Shown: positions 37,159 through 46,258 of the stretch, piece after piece
Layout: every line of letters begins with the position of its first letter
Position numbering within the stretch: position 1 is the stretch's first letter
NCBI RefSeq assembly: GCF_027307225.1
Contig: NZ_DAHUXJ010000004.1
Coordinates: 1 to 51,850 of the forward strand
Direction: 5' to 3'
DNA: 51,850 bases
Source of the DNA: Bradyrhizobium sp.
GTDB lineage: Bacteria; Pseudomonadota; Alphaproteobacteria; Rhizobiales; Xanthobacteraceae
Made by a program: the position numbers and the translations under genes
Notes under the pieces: generated by a model
What the model saw: the letters and a program-made list of their open reading frames with translations, nothing else
The model's database searches: none
Told to the model about the DNA's origin: nothing

Positions 37159-37356
37159 GCGTCGGAAGCTCCCGGAAGCCGGACCACCCCATGCGGCCGG
37201 CCTTCGATTATGGTTAATCAATAGTTTCCGCAGATTCTGCGAGGGTTTTCACCAGGTAGATGAGGCATTTGGAAGCCGCGCTGCCCGGGCTTAGGCTTCC
37301 CTCCCGTCCCTTAGTTACCTATAACCGCCGACATCGATCACCTTGCCGGGACCGGG

Positions 37357-37818
37357 ATGGCCAACACCGAAACGATTTACGTGCTCAATGGCCCGAACCT
37401 GAATCTCCTGGGAACCCGCGAGCCGGAAACCTACGGCCGAGCCACGCTCGCCGACGTCGAAAAACTCTGCGCCGATACGGCTGCAAGATACGGCTGGAAG
37501 GCCGACTGCCGGCAGTCGAACCGGGAGGGCGAACTGATTGATTTCATCCACGAAGCCCACGCCAGCAAGGCAGCCGGCATCGTGATCAATCCCGGCGGTT
37601 ATTCGCACACGTCGATTGCACTTCATGACGCGCTGCTCGGGGTAAGGGTTCCGGCGGTCGAAGTGCATGTCAGCAACATTCACGCCCGCGAGAGCTTCCG
37701 TCATCACTCGTTTACCGCCAAGGCGGCATTTGCCACCCTTGCGGGCTTCGGCGCTGACGGGTACCGCCTTGCGATCATCGGCCTCGCGGCCAGGCTAGGC
37801 GTCAAGGCCAAGACTTGA
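37357..37818 (+). CDS. aroQ: 3-dehydroquinate dehydratase, type II
   Basis: This 153-residue enzyme catalyses 3-dehydroquinate to 3-dehydroshikimate in aromatic amino-acid synthesis. [17 protein letters not shown] near 11-27 carries the lid loop and catalytic tyrosine. [17 protein letters not shown] near 75-91 and [17 protein letters not shown] near 98-114 hold substrate-binding residues. It is the first gene of an aroQ-accB-accC run, a conserved alphaproteobacterial arrangement. Confidence 0.95.
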   Translation: MANTETIYVLNGPNLNLLGTREPETYGRATLADVEKLCADTAARYGWKADCRQSNREGELIDFIHEAHASKAAGIVINPGGYSHTSIALHDALLGVRVPAVEVHVSNIHARESFRHHSFTAKAAFATLAGFGADGYRLAIIGLAARLGVKAKT

Positions 37819-37833
37819 ACGTCAAGTCCTGAT

Positions 37834-37852
37834 GTCAGAATCGGACCACCAG
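37834..37852. repeat. Solo half-arm of an A-type hairpin
   Basis: GTCAGAATCGGACCACCAG matches the right arm of hairpin A2 at 17 of 19 positions. No left arm is seen. It is a remnant between aroQ and accB. Confidence 0.6.
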
Positions 37853-37890
37853 CCCTTTAAACCACGAGCAAGAGTTTTCGGATCGAGATC

Positions 37891-38388
37891 ATGGCGCGCC
37901 AGCCGGACGACAAAGCAGCCGCAAAATTTGCAACCAGCGACGGAGCGCTCATCCGTGAACTCGCTTTGTTGCTGGACGAGACCAGCCTGACTGAAATCGA
38001 GATCGAACGCGCAGGCTTGCGGGTGCGCGTGGCGCGCAATCTCAGCATTGCCGCTTCGGTGCCGGTGGCGGCGCCCGTAGCCGGCGCCCACGCACCGGCC
38101 CCTGCAGCAGCGACGGCCCCCGCGCCCGCGGCGACAACCGACTTCAGCAAGCATCCAGGCGCCGTCCCCTCGCCGATGGTCGGAACCGCATATTGGGCAT
38201 CCGAGCCCGGCGCAAAGCCCTTCATCGAAGTCGGCTCCAAGGTGTCGGTGGGACAGACGCTCTTGATCATCGAAGCCATGAAAACGATGAATCAGATTCC
38301 TTCCCCGCGGGCCGGCACCGTCACGCAGATTCTTGTCGAGGATGGCCAGCCGGTGGAGTTCGGCGAGCCACTAGTGATTATCGAGTAG
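37891..38388 (+). CDS. accB: Biotin carboxyl carrier protein of acetyl-CoA carboxylase
   Basis: This 165-residue BCCP carries biotin for the first step of fatty-acid synthesis. The biotinyl domain is C-terminal (about 88-165), with the biotinylated lysine K131 in the EAMKTMNQI motif and the thumb region before it. An Ala/Pro-rich flexible linker covers 55-85. It works with AccC, encoded 84 bp downstream. accA/accD are not in the window. Confidence 0.96.
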   Translation: MARQPDDKAAAKFATSDGALIRELALLLDETSLTEIEIERAGLRVRVARNLSIAASVPVAAPVAGAHAPAPAAATAPAPAATTDFSKHPGAVPSPMVGTAYWASEPGAKPFIEVGSKVSVGQTLLIIEAMKTMNQIPSPRAGTVTQILVEDGQPVEFGEPLVIIE

Positions 38389-38390
38389 AC

Positions 38391-38460
38391 GCGAACAGCG
38401 AGTGGCGAATAGCGAATAGAATGTTCCATTACCATTCGCCACTCGCTATTCGCCACTCGC
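38391..38460. repeat. Inverted/tandem repeat between accB and accC
   Basis: GCGAGTGGCGAATAG at 38398-38412 is a perfect inverted match of 38446-38460. The right side also has ATTCGCCACTCGC twice in tandem (38434-38446 and 38448-38460). It sits within the accBC transcript and ends 12 bp before the accC start, where it could influence accC translation. It belongs to a different family from the CTAG hairpins. Confidence 0.85.
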
Positions 38461-38472
38461 CCCTGGAACCGC

Positions 38473-39822
38473 ATGTTCGATAAAATCCTCATAGCCAATC
38501 GCGGCGAAATCGCACTGCGCATTCTGCGCGCGTGCAAGGAACTTGGCATTGCAACGGTCGCGGTGCATTCGACCGCCGACGCCGATGCCATGCATGTGCG
38601 TCTGGCGGACGAAAGCGTCTGCATCGGCCCGCCGCCGTCGAAGGACAGCTACCTCAACGTCCCGGCCTTGCTCGCGGCCTGCGAAATTACCGGTGCGGAT
38701 GCGGTGCATCCCGGCTATGGCTTCCTGTCGGAAAATGCCCGCTTTGCCGAAATACTTGCCGATCACAACCTTCACTTCATCGGACCGAAGGCCGAGCATA
38801 TCCGCCTGATGGGCGACAAGATCGAGGCCAAGAAAACCGCCAAGCGCCTCGGCATTCCCGTGGTGCCCGGCTCGGACGGCGCGGTCAGCGCCGGCGATGA
38901 CGCGATGGCGATCGCACAACAGATCGGCTTTCCCGTACTGGTGAAGGCGGCGGCAGGCGGCGGCGGACGCGGCATGAAGGTCGCGCAGACGGCGCAAGAC
39001 CTGACGCTGGCGCTGTCGACCGCTGCGAACGAAGCCAGATCCGCTTTCGGCGATGCGTCCGTCTATCTCGAAAAATATCTGCAGAAGCCGCGCCACATTG
39101 AAATCCAGGTGCTCGGTGACGGCCGCGGCGGCGCGATCCATCTCGGCGAACGCGACTGCTCGTTGCAGCGCCGGCATCAAAAGGTATGGGAAGAAGGCCC
39201 CTCGCCCGCACTCGATGCCGCCGCACGCGCGAAGATCGGCGCGACCGTCGCAAAGGCGATGCAGGAGATGAAATATCTCGGCGTCGGCACGGTCGAATTC
39301 CTCTACGAGGACGGCGAGTTCTATTTCATCGAGATGAATACCCGCATCCAGGTCGAGCATCCCGTCACTGAAATGATCACCGGGATCGACCTCGTGCTGG
39401 AGCAGATCCGGATCGCCGCCGGCGGCGATCTGCCGGCGACGCAGGACGAGGTGACCATCAACGGCCACGCCATCGAATGCCGCGTCAACGCCGAAAACCC
39501 CGTCACTTTCCGCCCGTCGCCCGGCAAGATCCTGCAATACCATCCGCCCGGCGGCCTCGGGGTGCGGATCGATTCCGCCGTGTACCAGGGCTATGTGATC
39601 CCGCCTTATTATGACTCGCTGGTCGGCAAGCTGATTGTACACGGCAAGACCCGCAGCGAGTGCCTGATGCGGCTGCGCCGGGCCCTCGACGAAATGGTAG
39701 TTGAGGGCATTGAAACGACGCTCCCCCTGTTCCGGGCCCTGGTGCGAGAGGCCGACATCATCGACGGCGACTACCACATCCACTGGCTCGAGCAGTACCT
39801 CGCCGGCCAATCGGCAAACTGA
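38473..39822 (+). CDS. accC: Biotin carboxylase subunit of acetyl-CoA carboxylase
   Basis: This 449-residue ATP-grasp enzyme carboxylates the biotin on AccB. It begins [16 protein letters not shown]. The glycine-rich ATP loop [11 protein letters not shown] lies near 157-167. [21 protein letters not shown] near 217-237, [17 protein letters not shown] near 284-300 and [14 protein letters not shown] near 334-347 are active-site blocks. Length matches the family. Confidence 0.97.
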   Translation: MFDKILIANRGEIALRILRACKELGIATVAVHSTADADAMHVRLADESVCIGPPPSKDSYLNVPALLAACEITGADAVHPGYGFLSENARFAEILADHNLHFIGPKAEHIRLMGDKIEAKKTAKRLGIPVVPGSDGAVSAGDDAMAIAQQIGFPVLVKAAAGGGGRGMKVAQTAQDLTLALSTAANEARSAFGDASVYLEKYLQKPRHIEIQVLGDGRGGAIHLGERDCSLQRRHQKVWEEGPSPALDAAARAKIGATVAKAMQEMKYLGVGTVEFLYEDGEFYFIEMNTRIQVEHPVTEMITGIDLVLEQIRIAAGGDLPATQDEVTINGHAIECRVNAENPVTFRPSPGKILQYHPPGGLGVRIDSAVYQGYVIPPYYDSLVGKLIVHGKTRSECLMRLRRALDEMVVEGIETTLPLFRALVREADIIDGDYHIHWLEQYLAGQSAN

Positions 39823-39919
39823 ATTTGCCGGTTTTGCGCCGATACCGCAAATGTTCCGCGCGCTGGAACCAAAAAGTTGGCTTGAACGTTTCGCTTCGCC
39901 GGAGTTTCCTTAGGGGGCC

Positions 39920-41473
39920 TTGATCTCGTCCAATACGAAAATTCGAACGCCGGGTGCGAAACGTGGCGGCGCCGTTTGGCAAATCCTGCCGCTTGCGACA
40001 GGATTCCTGGTGCTCGTCGCGATCAGCGCGCTGTCGGTCCTTCTGGTCGATCGCGCCCGCGAAGACAACGACTGGGTGGTGCACACGGTCGAGGTCGAAA
40101 ACGACATTTCAACGTTACAATTGCGCATTCGTACGACAGAAAGTGCGGCACGAGGCTACCTCTTGACCGAGGAGCAGCGCTTTCTCGATGAATATCTCGA
40201 CGCATCCAGCAAAGTTCATTCCGGTATCGACGCATTGATCAAGCTGTCGGGCGACAATCCGACCCAGATCAGGAATTTTAACGAGATACGGGAGCCTGTT
40301 CAGGCGCGGCTCGACGAATTCGAAAAAGCCATTGGCTTTGCCCGGCGGCGCGACACCGCCGGCGGCATCGCGATGTTGCGCTCGTCCGACTCGGGCAAGG
40401 CAACGCAGCGCATCAACGACATCGCCGGCCGAATGCGAGCGGAAGAAGAGCGGCTGTTCATGCTGCGTACCCAAACCGCAGACCGCACTGAACGGCTCGC
40501 CTCCATCGTCACCGTTGCGGGCTCCGGTCTCGTGATCCTCCTGGCCGGCATTTCCATATTTCTGCTGCGGCGTTCGACCCGCGCGCGCGACGCGGCCGAG
40601 GCTCAATTGCGCGACGCCAACCTTAACCTCGAAGCTACAGTGGACGAGCGCACCGCGGACCTGCGCGAGGCCAACAACGAAATTCAACGCTTCGCCTACA
40701 TCGTCAGCCACGACCTTCGCTCGCCGCTGGTCAACATCATGGGATTTACCAGCGAACTCGAGGAGCTGCGCACCGACATCTTCAGGCGGATCGGAGCGCT
40801 TCATCTTGCTGCGGCGCAGAGCCCGGTTTTGGTCGACGCGGAAAATAGCGTCGAGGCCGCGCTGGAAACCGAAGACAAGCAACTACTGGATAATTTTTCC
40901 GAAGCCCTCGAATTCATCAAGTCATCGATTGCGAAAATGGACCGATTGATCTCTGCCATCCTCAATCTCACCCGGGAGGGACGGCGGGAATTCGAGCCTG
41001 TCCGGATCGATACGCGGGAGCTGATCGAGGCGATAGTCACCACGGTTGCGCATCAGGCGTCGGAGGCAGAGGCGCAGATCCACATCGAACCGCTCCCCGA
41101 AATCACCAGCGACCGCCTTGCGCTGGAGCAGATTTTCTCCAATTTGATCGACAACGCACTTAAATACCTCAAGCCGGGCGTCCCCGGCGGGATTTCCGTG
41201 CGGGGTCGCACCAAGCTCGGCTTTGCGATCTTCGACATCAGCGATAACGGCCGCGGCATCGACCCCAAGGATCACCAGCGCATTTTTGACCTTTTCCGGC
41301 GCGCAGGGCTGCAGGACCAGCCGGGTCAGGGAATTGGCCTTGCCCATGTCCGCACTTTGGTGCGACGACTTGGCGGAACCATGTCGGTCGCTTCCGAGCT
41401 TGATCGAGGAAGTACCTTCACAGTAACTCTTCCTATCAATTGGAACGCCAACCGACGGAACAGGGAGCCATGA
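39920..41473 (+). CDS. Membrane sensor histidine kinase with CHASE3-like sensor
   Basis: This 517-residue kinase has membrane spans near 23-44 and 194-217 that bracket a periplasmic helical region with the CHASE3-type pattern (RTTESAARGYLLTEEQRFLDEY at 71-92). A coiled coil (225-257) leads to HisKA, with the phospho-histidine H264 in VSHDLRSPL. Then comes a helical stretch of about 45 extra residues before the second HisKA helix, then a HATPase domain with DNALKY and DNGRGIDPKD. The start is TTG 39920 after GGGGG at 39913-39917. Its stop overlaps the next gene by ATGA. Confidence 0.9.
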   Translation: MISSNTKIRTPGAKRGGAVWQILPLATGFLVLVAISALSVLLVDRAREDNDWVVHTVEVENDISTLQLRIRTTESAARGYLLTEEQRFLDEYLDASSKVHSGIDALIKLSGDNPTQIRNFNEIREPVQARLDEFEKAIGFARRRDTAGGIAMLRSSDSGKATQRINDIAGRMRAEEERLFMLRTQTADRTERLASIVTVAGSGLVILLAGISIFLLRRSTRARDAAEAQLRDANLNLEATVDERTADLREANNEIQRFAYIVSHDLRSPLVNIMGFTSELEELRTDIFRRIGALHLAAAQSPVLVDAENSVEAALETEDKQLLDNFSEALEFIKSSIAKMDRLISAILNLTREGRREFEPVRIDTRELIEAIVTTVAHQASEAEAQIHIEPLPEITSDRLALEQIFSNLIDNALKYLKPGVPGGISVRGRTKLGFAIFDISDNGRGIDPKDHQRIFDLFRRAGLQDQPGQGIGLAHVRTLVRRLGGTMSVASELDRGSTFTVTLPINWNANRRNREP

Positions 41474-41910
41474 GCGCAGCGGTCACCATCATTATGATCG
41501 AGGATGACGAGGGTCATGCCCGTCTGATCGAACGCAATATCAGGCGATCCGGCGTCAATAACGAAATCGTGCCGTTTACAAGCGGCACGACCGCCTTACG
41601 TTACCTGTTCGGAAACGACGGTTCCGGTCTTGAGCACAAGGGAGAAGCGCTCCTGATCCTGCTCGACCTCAACCTGCCCGACATGGGAGGGATCGAAATC
41701 CTGCAACGTGTCAAGGAGAACAAGCACCTCAAGTCGACCCCGGTGGTGGTGCTGACAACGACCGACGATTCCCATGAGATCAAGCGTTGTTATGAACTCG
41801 GCTGCAACGTCTACATCACCAAACCCGTCAATTACGAAAGCTTTGCCAACGCCATTCGCCAGCTCGGCCTGTTCTTCTCGGTCATTCAGGTGCCCCCTGC
41901 CGCCACATGA
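41470..41910 (+). CDS. Single-domain response regulator (Rcp1-like)
   Basis: This 146-residue stand-alone receiver has acidic residues E11/D12/D13 near the N-terminus, the phospho-acceptor D66 in LLDLNLPDMGG, the switch threonine in VLTTTDD, and the lysine in YITKPVNY. There is no output domain. It resembles Rcp-type regulators that pair with phytochrome-like or CHASE kinases. The start (ATG 41470) overlaps the kinase stop, and its stop overlaps the next start (41907), so the three signalling genes are coupled. It may relay phosphate between the two kinases. Confidence 0.92.
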   Translation: MSAAVTIIMIEDDEGHARLIERNIRRSGVNNEIVPFTSGTTALRYLFGNDGSGLEHKGEALLILLDLNLPDMGGIEILQRVKENKHLKSTPVVVLTTTDDSHEIKRCYELGCNVYITKPVNYESFANAIRQLGLFFSVIQVPPAAT

Positions 41911-42998
41911 ACGCTGAGACGCCGACGCTCCTCTACATCGACGACGACAAGGCGCTCGCGCGTCTGGTCGACCGCGGCCTGACGCGGCTTGGGCTGAAGG
42001 TCGTCCACGCCAATGGCGGCGCGGACGGGCTGGATCGTCTGGCGCAAGGTGGCATCGACGTCATTGCACTCGATCAATACATGCCAGGCCTCGACGGGCT
42101 GGAAACCCTGGAACGAATTCTGGCGATCCCTAACGCGCCGCCGGTGGTATTTGTCACCGCCTCGCAGGATTCCAAGATCGCGATCACCGCGCTGAAGGCC
42201 GGCGCGGCCGACTATCTGGTCAAGGACGTACAAGGCGATTTCATTCCCCTGCTCCAGGTCGCGGTCGAGGGCGCATTGCGGCAGGCGCGTCTGCAAAAGG
42301 CGCGCGACGAGGCCGAAGCCGAGGTGCATGCCGCGCGCGACCGCTTTGCCGCGCTTGCTGCCGAGCGCGAGGTGCTGCTGCGCGAGGTCAATCACCGCGT
42401 CGGCAACAGCTTGCAGATCATCGCCTCGCTGCTGCATCTGCAAGCAAGCTCGGCCGCCGAGGAAGACGTCAAGGCCGCACTCACCAACGCCATGGGGCGC
42501 GTCGCCGCGGTAGCCCAGGTCCATCGCCGGCTTTACACCTCCCATGACCTCAAAAGCGTGCTGCTCAATCAATATCTCGACGCCTTGATCGAGGACCTCC
42601 GCCGGTCGGCCGAAGGCAACAGGATGTCGCGGCTCACGCTGAAAGTGGCGCCGATCGAAATCGATCCCGACCGGGCGGTTGCGATCGGGATCATCGTCAA
42701 CGAACTCGTGATGAACGCCGTGAAATACGCCTATCCCGATGGCGCCGGTCCGATCCATGTCGATCTTGTGGCGCGCGACGACGAACTTGTGCTGTCGATT
42801 GCGGATAACGGCGTCGGCCTCAACGCCAAAACCGATCCGCGCTCAACCGGCATGGGGCAGCGCATCGTCGCTGCGATGGCCACCAAGCTGGCGGCGACCG
42901 TCGAACGCGACCCCGACCATGACGGCACCCGTGTCGTGCTCTGCTTCCCTCGCACCACCAAGAGCCCGGCGAAGGCCAGCCTCAGGGCAGCGAGCTAG
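41907..42998 (+). CDS. Receiver-HisKA_2/HWE-type histidine kinase
   Basis: This soluble 363-residue protein has an N-terminal receiver domain (1-125, acceptor D56 in [12 protein letters not shown]), a helical linker (125-155), then a kinase of the HisKA_2/HWE group: H163 in [18 protein letters not shown], followed by a HATPase region with [13 protein letters not shown] and [12 protein letters not shown]. Kinases of this class often control the PhyR-EcfG stress response in alphaproteobacteria, but no PhyR or NepR gene is in the window. Start overlaps the preceding gene by ATGA. Confidence 0.9.
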   Translation: MNAETPTLLYIDDDKALARLVDRGLTRLGLKVVHANGGADGLDRLAQGGIDVIALDQYMPGLDGLETLERILAIPNAPPVVFVTASQDSKIAITALKAGAADYLVKDVQGDFIPLLQVAVEGALRQARLQKARDEAEAEVHAARDRFAALAAEREVLLREVNHRVGNSLQIIASLLHLQASSAAEEDVKAALTNAMGRVAAVAQVHRRLYTSHDLKSVLLNQYLDALIEDLRRSAEGNRMSRLTLKVAPIEIDPDRAVAIGIIVNELVMNAVKYAYPDGAGPIHVDLVARDDELVLSIADNGVGLNAKTDPRSTGMGQRIVAAMATKLAATVERDPDHDGTRVVLCFPRTTKSPAKASLRAAS

Positions 42999-43059
42999 GA
43001 TTTGCCGGTCGGGACATTCGCTTTGCGGGGCGATCCTCTCGCCTGCTATCCTTGACTCC

Positions 43060-43737
43060 ATGATGTCACGCAACACAGCCAGTACCGAGATCACCCCCGA
43101 AGTGCTGCTTCGCGCCTATGCCTGCGGCATTTTCCCGATGGCCGAGAGCGCCGACGATCCGAGCCTGTTCTGGGTCGAGCCGGAAATGCGCGGCGTGATC
43201 CCGCTCACCGGCTTTCGCATCGCCTCACGCCTGGCGCGCACCGTCCGCTCCAACACTTTCACGGTGACCGTCGACCGTGCCTTCAAGGCCATCATCGCCG
43301 GCTGCGCGGCGCCGCAACCCGGCCGCAACGACACCTGGATCAATCAGCGGATACGCGACCTCTATATCGGGCTGCACAAGCTTGGCCACGCCCACAGTGT
43401 CGAGGTGTGGCAAGACGACGATCTGGTCGGCGGCCTCTATGGCGTCAACCTCGGCCGCGCCTTTTTCGGCGAAAGCATGTTTCACCGCGCCCGCGACGCC
43501 TCGAAAGTGGCGCTCGTGCATCTGGTCGCCCGCCTCATCGCCGGGGAGTTTGAACTGCTCGACACGCAATATGTGACCGAGCATCTGCGCCAGTTCGGGG
43601 CAACCGAAATCCCGCGCCGCCGCTACGTCACCCTGCTGGAAAAGGCGCTGCAGGGAGATGCCGATTTTGACAGGTTGCCGGCCGAACCGCCGCTCGACGG
43701 CGCACGCGCGCTGGAAATCATTGCCGCGCGCAGCTGA
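43060..43737 (+). CDS. aat: Leucyl/phenylalanyl-tRNA-protein transferase
   Basis: This 225-residue enzyme adds Leu or Phe to proteins with N-terminal Arg or Lys, marking them for ClpS/ClpAP degradation. Family blocks include [10 protein letters not shown] near 22-31, [12 protein letters not shown] near 38-49, [15 protein letters not shown] near 92-106, [19 protein letters not shown] near 125-143, and [19 protein letters not shown] near 168-186. Two adjacent ATGs occur at 43060 and 43063. It converges with DUF2155. Confidence 0.95.
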   Translation: MMSRNTASTEITPEVLLRAYACGIFPMAESADDPSLFWVEPEMRGVIPLTGFRIASRLARTVRSNTFTVTVDRAFKAIIAGCAAPQPGRNDTWINQRIRDLYIGLHKLGHAHSVEVWQDDDLVGGLYGVNLGRAFFGESMFHRARDASKVALVHLVARLIAGEFELLDTQYVTEHLRQFGATEIPRRRYVTLLEKALQGDADFDRLPAEPPLDGARALEIIAARS

Positions 43738-43741
43738 ACGC

Positions 43742-43880
43742 ATCATCGTGTCCCGGACGCGGTGCAGCGCCTGTTGCGCCGCTCCACAAAGCCGACCCAT
43801 CGTCGCAACACAAAAAACGGACCCCGGATCAGCAACGCACCACGCCGCGAATGCGGCGCGCTGCGCAGCGTTCGGGGCAT
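43742..43880. repeat. Palindrome-rich gap between aat and DUF2155
   Basis: The 150-bp gap between convergent genes has a perfect CGCCGC-GAAT-GCGGCG hairpin at 43843-43858 and a GTCCCGGACGCGGTGCAGC block near 43750-43768. Similar GTCCCGGACGCG...GCTGCGCAGCG sequences recur in Bradyrhizobium intergenic DNA as I recall them. The hairpin could terminate either gene, although no T-run follows. Confidence 0.45.
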
Positions 43881-43887
43881 GTCGAGT

Positions 43888-45021
43888 CTATCGCCGGAAA
43901 ATCCCGAACAGGCCGCCGGAGTCCTGCTCCTGCTGTTGCGGCGGAGGCGGCGGCGGTTGCTGATACTGCGGTGGAGGCGGCGGCCGCGGTGCCTGTTGCG
44001 CCTGCCTGGGTGCCGGCTTCCTGGGTGCGGGTGGCGGCGACGCCGGTTTCGGCGGCGGCGCATCGGTCTGCACGCTGACGACAGTCGTGTCCGGCGCTTT
44101 GCAGTTGGTCAGCCAGATGTCGTAGATCGGGTGCTCGACGCCGTGCAGGCCGGGGCTTGCGGCAAACATCCAGCCGGAAAAGATCCGCTTCACCTCGCCC
44201 TGCAGGGTGATCTCGTCGACCTCGACAAAGGCATCGGTGTTGGCGGCTTCCGTCGCAGGACGCGTATAGCAGGCATCGGTCTTCACGCGCAGCGCACCGA
44301 ACTGGACGGTCTCGCCGATATCCTCATCGAAATTGATGACGCGGCCGGTGATCTTGTCGAGGCCCGAAAAGCTCGCCTTCTTGTTGACGATCTTCTGCGT
44401 CGGCAACTCGGTGACCACCTCGTCGCCGGGCTGTAACGGCGCCGGGGCCTGCGGCGCGCCCTTCTGATCGGGACGCTGTCCCGGCGGAACGTTGACGCCG
44501 GACGGCGCGGCAGCGACGCCTTGGCCCGGCTGCTGCGGGGCGCCGGGCTGCCGATTTTGCGGAATCATGGCCGTGCCCGGCGGCGGCGCCAGCGGCTGCG
44601 ACGTCACGGCTCCCGGCGGCGGCACGCCTTGGCCCGGCAAGGGCCGCGTCGGCAACAGGCGGCCACGCGGCAATTCCGGCACGTCCTCCTCGTCGTCGGG
44701 AGGGGGCTGCTGCTGGCCATGGGGCACACTGCCCGGCGGCCGCGGCTGATCGGAAAAGATAGTACCGATCTGCGCGTGCGCCGGCACCGGCGCAAGCGAG
44801 ATCGTGGCGACGGCGACTAGTACCGCCCATTTGAAGTTCCAGCACCGCAAGCGGCGAATTCCGTCCCGGAACTTCAAATGGAGAAGCGGTACTAGAATCA
44901 TAGATTTGCTAGTGCCCATAACTTTCCGAAGTTCGTGAACGATCGGCGCTGAGGTGTAGCACGAACTTCGGAAAGTAGGCGCTAGTGCCGCAAAACCGGT
45001 CAGCAGGAGAGCTCGGATCAT
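43888..45021 (-). CDS. DUF2155 exported protein, signal peptide split by a palindromic repeat insert
   Basis: From ATG 45021 the product has 377 residues. The C-terminal part (about 240-335) is a DUF2155 domain (KITGRVINFDEDIGETVQFG ... IFSGWMFAASPG ... YDIWLTNC), followed by a Pro/Gln-rich tail; a Pro-rich linker precedes it. Function unknown. The N-terminus reads MIRALLLTGFAAL, then 55 residues encoded by repeat unit D-C, then VAVATISLAPVPAHAQ. Without the 55 residues it is a standard Sec signal peptide cut at AHA-Q. Internal ATGs at 44919 and 44901 could give a shorter protein whose signal peptide has a repeat-derived basic n-region. A farther in-frame start exists at 45078. Confidence 0.85.
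   Translation of the reverse strand: MIRALLLTGFAALAPTFRSSCYTSAPIVHELRKVMGTSKSMILVPLLHLKFRDGIRRLRCWNFKWAVLVAVATISLAPVPAHAQIGTIFSDQPRPPGSVPHGQQQPPPDDEEDVPELPRGRLLPTRPLPGQGVPPPGAVTSQPLAPPPGTAMIPQNRQPGAPQQPGQGVAAAPSGVNVPPGQRPDQKGAPQAPAPLQPGDEVVTELPTQKIVNKKASFSGLDKITGRVINFDEDIGETVQFGALRVKTDACYTRPATEAANTDAFVEVDEITLQGEVKRIFSGWMFAASPGLHGVEHPIYDIWLTNCKAPDTTVVSVQTDAPPPKPASPPPAPRKPAPRQAQQAPRPPPPPQYQQPPPPPPQQQEQDSGGLFGIFRR
44817..44985. repeat. Composite palindromic unit D-C inserted in the DUF2155 gene
   Basis: CTAG at 44817-44820 and at 44982-44985 bound the unit. Hairpin D (44817-44894) has arms CCATTTGAAGTTCC / GGAACTTCAAATGG; hairpin C (44909-44985) has ACTTTCCGAAGTTCGTG / CACGAACTTCGGAAAGT. The linker is AATCATAGATTTG. 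On the minus strand it is collinear with C1-D1 at 25361-25531, including conserved loop sequence (GAATTCGCCGCTTG). One CTAG-to-CTAG period is 165 bp and the unit is open in the gene's frame. Confidence 0.93.
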
Positions 45022-45213
45022 CTCGCGAATATCATAAGCGAATCGGATGCACGGCACGAAAAAGCGATAACCGCGCATAAGGCGCTCGGGTTAACACGTT
45101 GAATAAGGCGGGGAAAGGGCGGCCCTAAGCCGCCTTGGGGTACTGCGCTAGCCAAGCGGCGTCGTGAATGGAATAGTTCATCCCATCAGGGCCGCTTTCT
45201 GAGGTTCCCTCCC

Positions 45214-46161
45214 ATGCCTGTTACCCTCGATCCCGACGCGGCTCTCGTTTTCCAGGCCTTCCAGGAGGCCGGCCGTCCTCCTTATGAGACGCTGACGCCG
45301 GAGGAAGCACGCGAATATTACCGGCAGGCCCGCTTCGTAACCAATCCCGAGCCGCCTCTGCTGAAATCGGTCGAACCGCTGGCGATCGAGGCGGCCGGGG
45401 GGCTCATCCCGGCGCGGATCTACACGCCGAGAACGCTGAGGCAATCGAACGGCCTGGCGCCGTGCCTGGTCTTTTTCCACGGCGGCGGCTGGGTGATTGG
45501 CGATCTCGACACCCACGACGTGGTGTGCCGGAAACTCGCCGACGATGGCCAGCTCATCGTCATCTCCGTCGATTACCGGCGCGCGCCCGAATACAAATTC
45601 CCTGCTGCCGTCGATGACGCGATCGCGGCCACCGCCTGGATCGCCGATCACGCGCAACAACTCGGCATCGACGCCACGCGGCTCTGCGTCGGCGGCGACA
45701 GCGCCGGCGGCAACCTGGCCGCGGTGGTCGCGATCACGGCGCGCGAGAGCCAGAGGCCCGCGATCTCAGGCCAGGTGCTGATCTATCCCGCTACCGATTT
45801 TGCGATGACGCATCCGTCACACCGCGAGCCGGAGACCAGCATCCTGCTCACCCATACGGTGATCCGCTGGTTTCGCGATCATTATCTAACCCGCGCGGCC
45901 GACGGCGACGACTGGCGCGCTTCACCTGCGCGCCTCAAAACCCTGGCGGGCCTGCCGCGCGCTTATGTGCTGACCGCCGGTGCGGATCCCTTGCGCGACG
46001 AGGGCGAGGAATATGCCAAGCAGCTCGAACAGGCCGGCGTCGCGGTGACGTATCGCACCTTCCCCGGCCAGTTCCACGGCTTCTTCACCATGGGCAAGCT
46101 GCTTGACCAGGCCAACGTCGCGGTGCGCGACATCGGAGCCTGGCTGCGCGCGCTGAGGTAA
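45214..46161 (+). CDS. Alpha/beta hydrolase, hormone-sensitive-lipase family esterase
   Basis: This 315-residue cytosolic esterase has the HGGGW oxyanion motif near 90-94, the nucleophile serine in GGDSAGGNL near 165-173, the acid in TAGADPLRDEG near 255-265, and the histidine in FPGQFHGFF near 284-292, so the triad is complete. The family hydrolyses short-chain acyl esters; substrate here is unknown. Upstream 45105-45136 has an AAGGCGG/CCGCCTT inverted repeat between this gene and the divergent DUF2155 gene. Confidence 0.92.
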   Translation: MPVTLDPDAALVFQAFQEAGRPPYETLTPEEAREYYRQARFVTNPEPPLLKSVEPLAIEAAGGLIPARIYTPRTLRQSNGLAPCLVFFHGGGWVIGDLDTHDVVCRKLADDGQLIVISVDYRRAPEYKFPAAVDDAIAATAWIADHAQQLGIDATRLCVGGDSAGGNLAAVVAITARESQRPAISGQVLIYPATDFAMTHPSHREPETSILLTHTVIRWFRDHYLTRAADGDDWRASPARLKTLAGLPRAYVLTAGADPLRDEGEEYAKQLEQAGVAVTYRTFPGQFHGFFTMGKLLDQANVAVRDIGAWLRALR

Positions 46162-46258
46162 TGCAGCGCTGGTCGTCCGGCCATGACAGCCAAACAGACT
46201 TGTCGATAAGACGAATCATCTAGAGGTTTAAGGCACCGACCGATCCGACAAAGTGCCG

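Noticed and set aside
38364..38380. ACTAGTG inside the accB 3' end as a further CTAG hairpin
   Set aside because: It encodes the normal PLVIIE terminus and has no paired arm.
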